A stretch of DNA of 64,000 bases from Butyricimonas paravirosa. Lineage in GTDB: Bacteria; Bacteroidota; Bacteroidia; Bacteroidales; Marinifilaceae. Below are positions 24,493 through 32,489 of the stretch, one piece after another (position 1 is the first letter of the stretch; each line of letters starts with the position of its first letter). The position numbers and the translations under genes are program-made. The DNA lies in NCBI RefSeq assembly GCF_032878955.1, contig NZ_CP043839.1, positions 2,914,001 through 2,978,000 of the forward strand. Reading direction: 5' to 3'. Below the pieces are notes generated by a model. It was not told where the DNA came from. It saw nothing but the letters and a program-made list of their open reading frames with translations, and searched no databases.

Positions 24493-25618
24493 GGATTCAT
24501 TGTCATCGGGATTCGTGGGAGAAGATATTCCAAGTCAAGAGAGTATGTTCAGCAATATTTCCGAATTCTATCGTTCGGAATCGGGTTATAGTTGCCTGCA
24601 TCTGTGTCGACGGTACGGGAAATTACATATCCTCAAAAGCCTACAACCCCCATTTAAACAAGAAGAGTTCTACAAACAGTTATTACATAAGGAATTCAAT
24701 ATCGGCTACCAGTTGGACCACCCGAATATTCGCCAGACGATCGACTGGGAACAACAAGAGGACTTGGGGTTATGTATCGTGATGGAATACGTTGACGGGA
24801 TTTCCCTGAAAGAGCTTATGATTCAAGGGAAATTAACGCAGCCTCTCGCGTACAAGTTTATCCGGGAACTTTGTGAAGCGTTGCACTATATTCATAGCAA
24901 GCAACTTGTTCATAAAGACTTAAAGCCGGAGAATATCATCATTACCCACAACGGGTATAACGTCAAATTAATCGACTTCGGCCTCTCGGATCGGGATGAT
25001 TATGACACGCTGAAAATTCCTGCCGGAACAAAAAAATATCTCGCCCCGGAGCAATTGCTTCCTCACGCATCGCTTGATTGCCGCACGGATATTTACTCGC
25101 TGGGAGTTATCATCCAAGACATCACAAGCGTGATAAAGGATCGAAGATTGGCTCGAATCGCGCAGAAATGTACACAGAAAAATCCTGACAAGAGATTTTA
25201 TTCCGCCCAAGAAGTGCTGGAAGCGCTCAATGTTAGAAGACATAGCAAGAGCATTCTTTATATTTCTGCGGTCGCGGTACTCTCGTTCCTGACAACCTTT
25301 TACTTGAAGAACTTGTCGTCCCAACCGGATAAAAGTAGCATAAACCGGGTGTACAGCAATTCGGTGATCGCACCGACCTGCCAAAAGTTCCTTTTACAGA
25401 AAAAGAATAACTTGAATCGGCACGTGATTGCTTACAAAAAGAACGAACGATCCCTTGTGCAAGATAGTACAAACACGCAAAAGGCGCTCAAGCAAATCAT
25501 AAAAACAGAATTCGCAGACGCCACGCAGCAAGAGTCCCGTTTGTTCAAACATCAAGTGAATGAATTAGAATCTGAAATCGGACAAATCTTTGAAGCCATC
25601 CGAAAAGAGGTCCAATAA
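24482..25618 (+). CDS. Transmembrane Ser/Thr protein kinase (Hanks type)
   Basis: 378 residues. The kinase domain spans about 35-245: a putative ATP lysine in HILKSL, a helix-C Glu in KEFNIGYQLDHPNI, the catalytic loop HKDLKPEN, DFG in LIDFGLSD, and APE in YLAPEQL. The glycine-rich loop is poor (SESGYSCLHLC), and HRD is HKD. A membrane helix (ILYISAVAVLSFLTTFYL, about 258-275) leads to a roughly 100-residue extracytoplasmic tail that may be helical. It thus resembles a receptor kinase with the sensor outside. No PASTA domain. Convergent with the LRR lipoprotein gene, 5 bp away. Confidence 0.88.
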   Translation: MPNKDSLSSGFVGEDIPSQESMFSNISEFYRSESGYSCLHLCRRYGKLHILKSLQPPFKQEEFYKQLLHKEFNIGYQLDHPNIRQTIDWEQQEDLGLCIVMEYVDGISLKELMIQGKLTQPLAYKFIRELCEALHYIHSKQLVHKDLKPENIIITHNGYNVKLIDFGLSDRDDYDTLKIPAGTKKYLAPEQLLPHASLDCRTDIYSLGVIIQDITSVIKDRRLARIAQKCTQKNPDKRFYSAQEVLEALNVRRHSKSILYISAVAVLSFLTTFYLKNLSSQPDKSSINRVYSNSVIAPTCQKFLLQKKNNLNRHVIAYKKNERSLVQDSTNTQKALKQIIKTEFADATQQESRLFKHQVNELESEIGQIFEAIRKEVQ

Positions 25619-25623
25619 AGCCA

Positions 25624-27234
25624 TCACTGTTCATTAATCCGCAGGAAGTTTCCCCATCCTTTCGCCTGCCGGTAAATCGGTTTACGTCCGGAAGGCACAT
25701 AAAGAGTACATACATTGAAAATATCCCCTGCCCCGGTAAACGTCGACGAGTAACAAACAGGCGGGTAAGTTGCCATTAGGTAAAGCTCCTGCAAATTACA
25801 ACCATCAAGACAATAGTCAAACAATGCCGAAATCTCTTTTCCCAGCACCAGCTCTTTCAATTCGGCACACTCTTTAAAAGCTGCCTCCGGAATAGTATAA
25901 ACTCCATCGGAAATAACGATCTTTTTTAATCTCGAACCCCGGAATACCTGTTCGCCCAGTTCCTCCACCGATACGGGGATAATGATGGAATCCAACAAAC
26001 AATTCTGGAAAGCCGCCACCCCGATCTTCCGAACGGAAGAGGGGAACGTGAATTCCTCGGCCGTTTTTCCTTCCGGGTAATGGATCAAGATACTCGCATC
26101 TTTATTATATAACACGCCATCAATACTTGAAAAGGTGGTATTCAAAGGAGAAACGGATAATTCCTGCAAAGCACTGCAACCACTTGAAGTTTTGTAAACA
26201 ACTAGACTATCGGGTATTGTCATGGAGATCAAACCGGAACATCCTTTGAATGCATCTTTCTCGATTACTTTCAAGCTGTGAGGCAAGACGATTCGCTGCA
26301 ATTGACTGCATCGAAGAAACATCCCGTAGTCCAGCGTGTCCCGACGAGCATATCGGGACCCGTAATAGCTACTTCCACCCTCCACGATCTTTGCCTCGGA
26401 GAGATCCATCTCCACTAATTGCCCCGGAGTTTCATGCCCCTCAATGTCCCATCCCAGCATTTCACGCAACAAACGAATATCCGTTCCGTTCAAGAAACCG
26501 GAAAGGGTTAAGGAAGCAAGGTTGTACTTTTGATTCCCCATGATTTCCGGCAACATACCGGGAACGGAATTGTAAACGGCCTCGCTAGTCGTAAATTCCA
26601 CGGGCGTAGAGTAAGTTTCCCCGATCGAATTCACGGCGTATGCACTCACGATATAAGTGGTTCCCATCTCCAACCCTTGCAGTTTTCCTGTGAAAACACC
26701 CTCATCACCCAATGGTACCTCAACCAATTTCCCGTTTTCCGTACCCTTCTCCCGATACGTAAACGCCAGAGTTGTCAAGGCTTCCCCACCATCATCCACC
26801 AAGGTACATTGGAATGCCGCGCTAAAAGGCCCCTTGTATATCATGACCAGATCGCCCAGAACGGGTAACGTGTTGGGTAAGGTCTGGAAATGTCCAATGT
26901 CACTTCGCACGACGCTATGACCATTTGATATTTCCAAGCAATAATAATACGATGTCCCAGCTTGTAAACCCGTGAGGCAAGTCTCCACGTTTCCCTCTAC
27001 CCCTTCAGCCTCCTGTTGAAGCGCTTCCGCCATATCCTCGGATGTCCCGTACAGGAATTTACACGAGGTAACCGTTCCCTCTCCCCGCAATTCAATCTCC
27101 GCGGAGATTCTCGCCGTGTTACGAGTAATCTCAGTCACCTCATTCAACGAGATACGGGGAGCCAGCACAGAAGGTTCCTCTTCCTTTTTACAAGCAAGTA
27201 ATAGTAAACAGCACGCAATGATCCATTTGTACAT
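25624..27234 (-). CDS. FN3/BspA-LRR surface lipoprotein
   Basis: 536 residues. The lipoprotein signal ends LLLLACKKEEEPS (Cys at about 15). Two fibronectin-III-like domains follow (about 28-120 with GLQAGTSYYYCLEISNG, and 120-215 with GLEMGTTYIVSAYAVNS). From about 235 come BspA-type leucine-rich repeats (LRR_5), such as LQRIVLPHSLKVIEKDAFKG and CLLDSIIIPVSVEELGEQVF, and a short cap. BspA-type proteins bind host or bacterial surfaces; its ligand is unknown. Last gene of the minus-strand series, 4 bp after the beta-barrel gene. Confidence 0.82.
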   Translation of the reverse strand: MYKWIIACCLLLLACKKEEEPSVLAPRISLNEVTEITRNTARISAEIELRGEGTVTSCKFLYGTSEDMAEALQQEAEGVEGNVETCLTGLQAGTSYYYCLEISNGHSVVRSDIGHFQTLPNTLPVLGDLVMIYKGPFSAAFQCTLVDDGGEALTTLAFTYREKGTENGKLVEVPLGDEGVFTGKLQGLEMGTTYIVSAYAVNSIGETYSTPVEFTTSEAVYNSVPGMLPEIMGNQKYNLASLTLSGFLNGTDIRLLREMLGWDIEGHETPGQLVEMDLSEAKIVEGGSSYYGSRYARRDTLDYGMFLRCSQLQRIVLPHSLKVIEKDAFKGCSGLISMTIPDSLVVYKTSSGCSALQELSVSPLNTTFSSIDGVLYNKDASILIHYPEGKTAEEFTFPSSVRKIGVAAFQNCLLDSIIIPVSVEELGEQVFRGSRLKKIVISDGVYTIPEAAFKECAELKELVLGKEISALFDYCLDGCNLQELYLMATYPPVCYSSTFTGAGDIFNVCTLYVPSGRKPIYRQAKGWGNFLRINEQ

Positions 27235-27238
27235 ATCC

Positions 27239-28189
27239 CTAAAAATTTATTCCGACTCCAACCGTGGGTTCCCAGTACTCCCCCTTTATCGTGATCACTC
27301 CAAGCGTGAAGGCCATTTTGCGAACCTTGACAAGCAAGCCAAGTTCCGCGGCAATTCCCTTGTAGGAATAATCTTTATTTCTCAGTTTCAACCCCTCGAT
27401 GGTTTCCCACACCACTTGCCGTTTCCCGTAACCCAACCCCTCGTATATATAGCATAACGACGCGATCGAGTGAATTCCCCCGACCAAAAACGCATACCGA
27501 GAATACTTCTCGGAACCCGTGTAATAAGGTGTATCCCCGGTAGAAGGTATGCTCCCGTCCTTCCGACATTCCCCATCCACGGACAAAGACTTGAGATCAG
27601 CCTGCCCATGCACGTATAACCCATGTTTTTTCATGCACGCCAACATGACCCCGAAAGCGGGACGTTCGTGATCCCATCCGATAGTCAATAAACTTGTAAA
27701 AGCAGGTCTTTGGGATTTCAATTTACTCGTTGGCATGGCTTGTAAACTCTCATCCAGCGTGGTATTGGGTAACGGGCGGTGAACTTTCCGTACTCTCGGG
27801 TATTCTTCCTCGACCTTCAAAAGCGGTTCTTCTATCACCAACTCGTAGGTTAATCTCGATTCAAGGGTAACGGGAAATTTATAGTCCCGCAAAACACCCC
27901 ATCGAGGATGCTTTATCGTTATTTTCCGGGTTCCATTCGGCACGTACAACCAGATTTCACCCACTTCATTCTTACGCTGCACGATTCCCAAAGGAGTAGA
28001 AAAGGCGAAATCACGATTCCCGACCACTTTGATTAACGCACACGCCTCGTCATTCAAGTCTCTCACGGGATTCACCCAAGCCGTTATATCGTTGGGTAAC
28101 AAGCGAAACGAGGCGACCTTAAACTCTTGAGCCCATCCCGGCACAAGTAGCCATAAGAGTATGATCGTGCATAAGATTTTTTTCATCAT
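27239..28189 (-). CDS. PEGA-like domain plus C-terminal outer-membrane beta-barrel
   Basis: 316 residues. Signal peptide (ILCTIILLWLLVPGWAQ). Residues about 20-125 contain a PEGA-like domain (IWLYVPNGTRKITIKHPRWG, then VLRDYKFPVTL). A Pro/Arg-rich linker follows (about 128-160), then alternating hydrophobic strands from about 170 (AFTSLLTIGWDHERPAFGVM ... TVGVGINF) ending in Phe, the usual sign of a small outer-membrane barrel. It may anchor a periplasmic module in the outer membrane. The ATG overlaps the stop of the WG-repeat gene by 4 bp. A role with the nearby kinase is inferred from position. Confidence 0.65.
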   Translation of the reverse strand: MMKKILCTIILLWLLVPGWAQEFKVASFRLLPNDITAWVNPVRDLNDEACALIKVVGNRDFAFSTPLGIVQRKNEVGEIWLYVPNGTRKITIKHPRWGVLRDYKFPVTLESRLTYELVIEEPLLKVEEEYPRVRKVHRPLPNTTLDESLQAMPTSKLKSQRPAFTSLLTIGWDHERPAFGVMLACMKKHGLYVHGQADLKSLSVDGECRKDGSIPSTGDTPYYTGSEKYSRYAFLVGGIHSIASLCYIYEGLGYGKRQVVWETIEGLKLRNKDYSYKGIAAELGLLVKVRKMAFTLGVITIKGEYWEPTVGVGINF

Positions 28190-29955
28190 TCAAAATTAAA
28201 ACTTCCCAAGTGAATAATATCCCGTTCCGGCAACAACGTCTGATCATCTATTCTCCGGGGCTGCCACGTACGCACGTGAATTTTAGGTGCCGTCTCGTCA
28301 GAAAAATCCCATAACAGGAATAAATACCCCTCGTCCGAGTACAAGTCCGAAGAGTAAGCCTGACGAACGGAGACGCCATAAATTCCCGGTCGGGTGGGAT
28401 GTCTCCGGATCAGAAAATCAGAATAACGAACCTCTATTTTCTTATTTGCCTTGAATATCCGACGCAAACGATCCAGATATTGTTGTTTTGTTTTTATATT
28501 GTACCGGATCTGATCGGCTGGAAGATAGTGGCCTTCCTGTGGCAATTGTTTCACCACGGTACCAACAATGATTAACGCTTTCTCGCTAAAAAGTTGCTCC
28601 AAGAAATCAATATCTTTCGTCTCGTACGACATCCGGAAATGCTCCATGTAGTTTAGGATCACTCTCCGATTTTCCGAATCTGTCTCCGAGAATCCGTTTT
28701 TCAGGACCTTTTGCGCCTCTTGATAAAACGGGCTGGCAGTATCTATTGCCTGAATTCTTTCTTTCCGGGGCAAAGAAAGTTTCTTCGCTGGCAGTATCGT
28801 GTTTTCCGGTTCCGGCACTTCGACCGTCTCCGGGAGCGGGTAACGATAAAAAAACTGTACAACGGGAGAAGTTGTTTCCAAAGATTGCCAGTCCAGTTCA
28901 AAAGGATATGCCGTGCTGACGGTCTTTCCAGTCTCGTCAATCAAGAGATCCACGCTGTCTTGATGAACAAAAACACAGTTCGCGTGACTCCACGAATATA
29001 TTTTATCATAGATAAAGGGAGTCACACGGTTCCCTTTAAAATCAAACAGGGCCCATTTCTCTTTACTCTTTAATGCCAGTCGTTCCGGATTTATAAATTC
29101 TCCATCATCATAGTCGGCAGGAACGATCATTTTCCCGGCCTTATCAACCACCCCGATTCCATTTCGAGTTAAACAGAATGCCACATCGTGACGGAATTCG
29201 GTCATTTCCTGTATCTCGGCGGGAAGATACAACACGGTTTTCCCTTTTTTATCCAAACAAGCACAATAGTGTTGCCGCAAATCTTTGTACACGAGTAAAC
29301 CACAAGAAAACACCCCCTGTAAGCGACAATTCGTTAACATCACGGGAAAAACGTTCTGTCCCTCCTTGTCGATGACCTCGTAGGCGATTCGCCCCTCCCT
29401 GTCTGCCATCCCGACCAAGGCCATCCCCTCGGAAAAATCACAGGCAAAATCATACTCAGGGGCAATAACCCATTCGCCACGGGTATTCACGTAGCCATAT
29501 TTTTGATTTCCGGTATAAGCCAGAGCAAGGCCATCTCTAAAATTATGCATCACCCGAACGGGTACTCCCCGGTAGGAATCTATTACCGCAATGTTCTCAC
29601 TCGATTTATTGATTAAAATGAAAGGACCTTCCTTTTCTTCTTGGGCAATGGTTACGTCCTCTATAAAGTTTCCCACTTGGATAAAACGCCGGGAACTTGT
29701 TGTCATCGGAACTTTTGAAATATCACACAACCGGAACATTTCATTCCCACAGGGAAGAACGCACACTTGATTTACAACTGTGGAAGGCTTATCAGAAAAT
29801 AAAGAATCTATCAGCACGTTCCCATCGGGCGTAATGATCCCGAAAGAAGAGTCTCCATGAAGAATTTTCACGGGAAAACCATTTATTTCCACCCGCTTTT
29901 TCTCACAGGAGACACACACGTATATTAGTGCAAATAGAAAAATAATATTTCTCAT
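28186..29955 (-). CDS. WG-repeat lipoprotein with NTF2-like C-terminal domain
   Basis: 589 residues from ATG 29955; a GTG two codons earlier is less likely. Lipoprotein signal LIYVCVSC (Cys at about 17). Residues about 30-360 hold WG-type repeats (KYGYVNTRGEWVIAPEYDFA, GIGVVDKAGKMIVPADYDDG, KWALFDFKGNRVTPFIYDK). The C-terminal part (about 425-585: YMEHFRMSYETKDIDFLEQL ... EGYLFLLWDFSDETAPKIHV) looks like an NTF2/SnoaL-type domain. The function is unknown; WG repeats are thought to mediate protein contacts. It is 12 bp after the AlbA-type gene and coupled to the PEGA-like gene. Confidence 0.75.
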   Translation of the reverse strand: MRNIIFLFALIYVCVSCEKKRVEINGFPVKILHGDSSFGIITPDGNVLIDSLFSDKPSTVVNQVCVLPCGNEMFRLCDISKVPMTTSSRRFIQVGNFIEDVTIAQEEKEGPFILINKSSENIAVIDSYRGVPVRVMHNFRDGLALAYTGNQKYGYVNTRGEWVIAPEYDFACDFSEGMALVGMADREGRIAYEVIDKEGQNVFPVMLTNCRLQGVFSCGLLVYKDLRQHYCACLDKKGKTVLYLPAEIQEMTEFRHDVAFCLTRNGIGVVDKAGKMIVPADYDDGEFINPERLALKSKEKWALFDFKGNRVTPFIYDKIYSWSHANCVFVHQDSVDLLIDETGKTVSTAYPFELDWQSLETTSPVVQFFYRYPLPETVEVPEPENTILPAKKLSLPRKERIQAIDTASPFYQEAQKVLKNGFSETDSENRRVILNYMEHFRMSYETKDIDFLEQLFSEKALIIVGTVVKQLPQEGHYLPADQIRYNIKTKQQYLDRLRRIFKANKKIEVRYSDFLIRRHPTRPGIYGVSVRQAYSSDLYSDEGYLFLLWDFSDETAPKIHVRTWQPRRIDDQTLLPERDIIHLGSFNFE

Positions 29956-29967
29956 AAACACACGTTC

Positions 29968-31530
29968 CTATTTTTTGAAATATCCTCCCGTTTTACGCGA
30001 ACCTCTATATTCAATTAATCCTTTCTCTTTCAATGATCTCAAATAACGCACGATCGTTGCTCTTCCTTTTTGAAGGAATAACATAATTTCTCCTCCTTTT
30101 GCCCCCGGATTCTTTTCTAAAAAAGCAAGAATCAAAGCTGCAATCTCATTTATTCCCTCACGACCATTTATATGATCATTTATCCCCTCATCAACGTTTA
30201 TATGATCATTTATATGATCATTTGCACCCTCATCAACGTTTATATGATCATTTATATGATCATTTGCACCCTCATCAACGTTTATATGATCATTTATATG
30301 ATCATTTGCACCCTCATCAACGTTTATATGATCATTTATCCCCTCACTACCATTTGTAGTATCATTTATCTTATCATCATAAACCCGACCGATAACAGAA
30401 GTAAATTGCATCCTTTCGGGATCATTCATAAATTCCAAATCCGGTTCTTCTTTTAACGCTCGAATAATCCCCGAACCAAGTCCGCGATAAGGCATGATTT
30501 TAGCACAGAAACTAGCGATGAATGGATTACGCACAACGGCGGTTCCCAGTTTAATACTTTCTACCGTTAATCCATCCGGAAGACAACCCGGACTGATTAT
30601 TTCAACACGATTATCAAATATGAGTAACCGCACCGGAGCGTTTCTGGTATAATCACGATGTACAAGAGCATTCTGAAGTAATTCCTCTAACGCGATCTCC
30701 GAAATCTCAAGTTGCCCGATTGAATTAAATCCTTGTCCGGCTTGAACACTATGAAGATTTGCTTTCAAGAAAGACATCCCTTTTTCAAATAGTTCAGGTA
30801 AGGTCCCGGTTATATCCTTACTATCTCTATAATTAACTCCTGCAATATTGTTACCAAAAAAAGAAACCGCTTTTATCATAAAAGTCGGACGAAATTGTTG
30901 AGGATTTTTACCAAAAAACAATAATCCGGCTAAAGTTATCTTATCTCCTCTCAGAATATTTAGATTCTGCAAAAGTTCCGTATAAGGAACACCAAAAGAC
31001 TCTTTCTCCCGTCCATATTCTTTACGGATAAACTCATCCAATATACTCCCGTTTACATCTTTTTCGGAAGTGAAAGGAATCGGTTGCTCGTCAGCATAAA
31101 GCATCCCGGAACATTGAAACAATCGAATGATTTCACTATTCTCCATGACCTTACGCTTATCAGCCCCCTGTTTCGTCCAAATTACCCCATGCAAATCCTT
31201 GTAAGGTTTATTATCTCCCTCTGCAATACGAACAACAAGAACGGAATGCTCGTCAATAATGACCGTTTCCGTTTGTATGTAAATAACCGGACGCAACAGA
31301 TTAGTAGCAATATTTGCCAACATCGAATTAATTTGCTGAATTTCCGGGTAAGGCAAACCCGTGATTTCTCCCGTCTTGTCTTTTATTCCAAATAAAATCA
31401 TTCCCCCACAAGCATTAGACATGGCCACCATTTCAGCAGCAATACTGTCTTGATTAGAAAAATGTTCCTTAAATTGGACCGTACTCGTTTCCCCACATGC
31501 TACTATCTGTTGTAATTCCTTGCTATCCAT
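29968..31530 (-). CDS. AlbA_2-type ATP-binding transcriptional regulator with repeat linker
   Basis: 520 residues. The N-terminal AlbA_2/Schlafen-like domain is clear (TSTVQFKEHFSNQDSIAAEMVAMSN, then GGMILFGIKDKTG). A middle HATPase-like half (ALEELLQNALVHRDYTRNAPVRLLIFDNRVEIISPGCLP, PYRGLGSGIIRALKE) follows, the layout of proteins often misnamed RecG-like helicases. The C-terminus (IAALILAFLEKNPGAKGGEIMLFLQKGRATIVRYLRSLKEKGL) is a winged helix. Between them is a repeated linker, units of NDHINDHINVDEGA. It probably regulates transcription; the target is unknown. 47 bp after the second fimbrillin gene. Confidence 0.82.
   Translation of the reverse strand: MDSKELQQIVACGETSTVQFKEHFSNQDSIAAEMVAMSNACGGMILFGIKDKTGEITGLPYPEIQQINSMLANIATNLLRPVIYIQTETVIIDEHSVLVVRIAEGDNKPYKDLHGVIWTKQGADKRKVMENSEIIRLFQCSGMLYADEQPIPFTSEKDVNGSILDEFIRKEYGREKESFGVPYTELLQNLNILRGDKITLAGLLFFGKNPQQFRPTFMIKAVSFFGNNIAGVNYRDSKDITGTLPELFEKGMSFLKANLHSVQAGQGFNSIGQLEISEIALEELLQNALVHRDYTRNAPVRLLIFDNRVEIISPGCLPDGLTVESIKLGTAVVRNPFIASFCAKIMPYRGLGSGIIRALKEEPDLEFMNDPERMQFTSVIGRVYDDKINDTTNGSEGINDHINVDEGANDHINDHINVDEGANDHINDHINVDEGANDHINDHINVDEGINDHINGREGINEIAALILAFLEKNPGAKGGEIMLFLQKGRATIVRYLRSLKEKGLIEYRGSRKTGGYFKK
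30165..30365. repeat. In-frame 42-bp minisatellite
   Basis: Inside the AlbA-type gene, three near-identical 42-bp units flanked by degenerate ones encode a 14-residue repeat (NDHINDHINVDEGA). On the plus strand the units read GTTTATATGATCATTTATAT then GATCATTTGCACCCTCATCA. The unit length is a multiple of three, so gain or loss of copies keeps the frame and changes linker length. Confidence 0.9.
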
Positions 31531-31577
31531 CTCTTTTGCCAGTTAATTATCTTACAAAAGTAAGAAAAATAGCCAAT

Positions 31578-32465
31578 CTAATCCTCCCAATCCTCGATTT
31601 CTCCACCGATTTCGATTTTCACCTGTTCCGGATTCTTCGAGATCGTGACGGATAACATATGCTGGATGCCGGGTTTAAAGACAAATTTGCTTTCCACCAT
31701 GTAGGACACTCCTTTCATCACCACTTCAACTAAAGGAACTTGATTGGTTAATCGTTGGGGTACCACAATGGCCGTATATTGTGTCTTGTCAACTTTTTTC
31801 GCCTTAATCGTCTGTGCTGTTCCGTGAGTGTTCCGGGTAACAATTCCCACGCTCAAGTCGATCGTGGCAGAAGGTACCGTATTATGGATGTATACCTCGG
31901 CATCTTCCGGAATATCACCATCATAATCTTTACCTTTCATCAGACGCACAACCATTTTACTCATCCGGTGCTTGAATGACAAGGAGACCGGAGAATCGCT
32001 TGCCGTGACGTTCTGATCCGTGGCCCAAAGAAAATCACTCGCCTCGTAGCCATCCAAACCGGAATCGGTTGAAGTAGCCGACTGGTCCAATGCCACGGAA
32101 AAGGGCAGATCGTCTACACCCGTAAGAGAGGGAATGTACGGGTAATAAGCGAAAACATCAAAAGAACCCTCATCCCAATATAACTTTCTGGCGGGATTCC
32201 ACTTTGTCCCGTCAAAGGTCAGTAGCTCATTATTCAGAAAATTTCCGGCAACCTCTAAAGGAATCCCGTGTCCGGTCATGTATACTCCAATCTGATCCTG
32301 TTTTTCAAAAGCACTCGTCGTGGCCCTTGCCAACGCCGGATGTTGCATATCAAACGTGATCAACATTTCATCCGATTCTTGCACTTGGTCGGTCTCACTA
32401 CACCCGCATGGAATCAGTAGAATGTATAAAAGAATTACACAGCAAGTTATTTTTATGTATTTCAT
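31578..32465 (-). CDS. Fimbrillin-family lipoprotein
   Basis: 295 residues. Lipoprotein signal LLIPCGC, with the Cys at about 22. The body follows the Mfa/FimA-type fimbrillin pattern: ITFDMQHPALARATTSAFEKQDQIGVYMTG, YASDFLWATDQNV-like (YEASDFLWATDQNV), SLSFKHRMSKMVVRLMKG and a C-terminal IEIGGEIEDWED. In fimbrillins an Arg site before a strand is cut on assembly; ARATT may be comparable, but this is inference. It is 24 bp after the M64 fusion gene. The third fimbrillin-like module in the cluster. Confidence 0.85.
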   Translation of the reverse strand: MKYIKITCCVILLYILLIPCGCSETDQVQESDEMLITFDMQHPALARATTSAFEKQDQIGVYMTGHGIPLEVAGNFLNNELLTFDGTKWNPARKLYWDEGSFDVFAYYPYIPSLTGVDDLPFSVALDQSATSTDSGLDGYEASDFLWATDQNVTASDSPVSLSFKHRMSKMVVRLMKGKDYDGDIPEDAEVYIHNTVPSATIDLSVGIVTRNTHGTAQTIKAKKVDKTQYTAIVVPQRLTNQVPLVEVVMKGVSYMVESKFVFKPGIQHMLSVTISKNPEQVKIEIGGEIEDWED

Positions 32466-32489
32466 ATCTTCTCTAATTTAGTCAAACCA

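Noticed and set aside
25233..25472. Minus-strand frame within the kinase gene
   Set aside because: It is antisense to the kinase C-terminal tail; no independent evidence supports it.
30165..30365. Resemblance to a CRISPR array
   Set aside because: Units are adjacent with no spacers, are in frame, and lie inside a gene. No cas gene is present.
30099..30456. Plus-strand frames with repeating Ile/Met/His-rich peptide
   Set aside because: These are antisense by-products of the 42-bp minisatellite in the AlbA-type gene.
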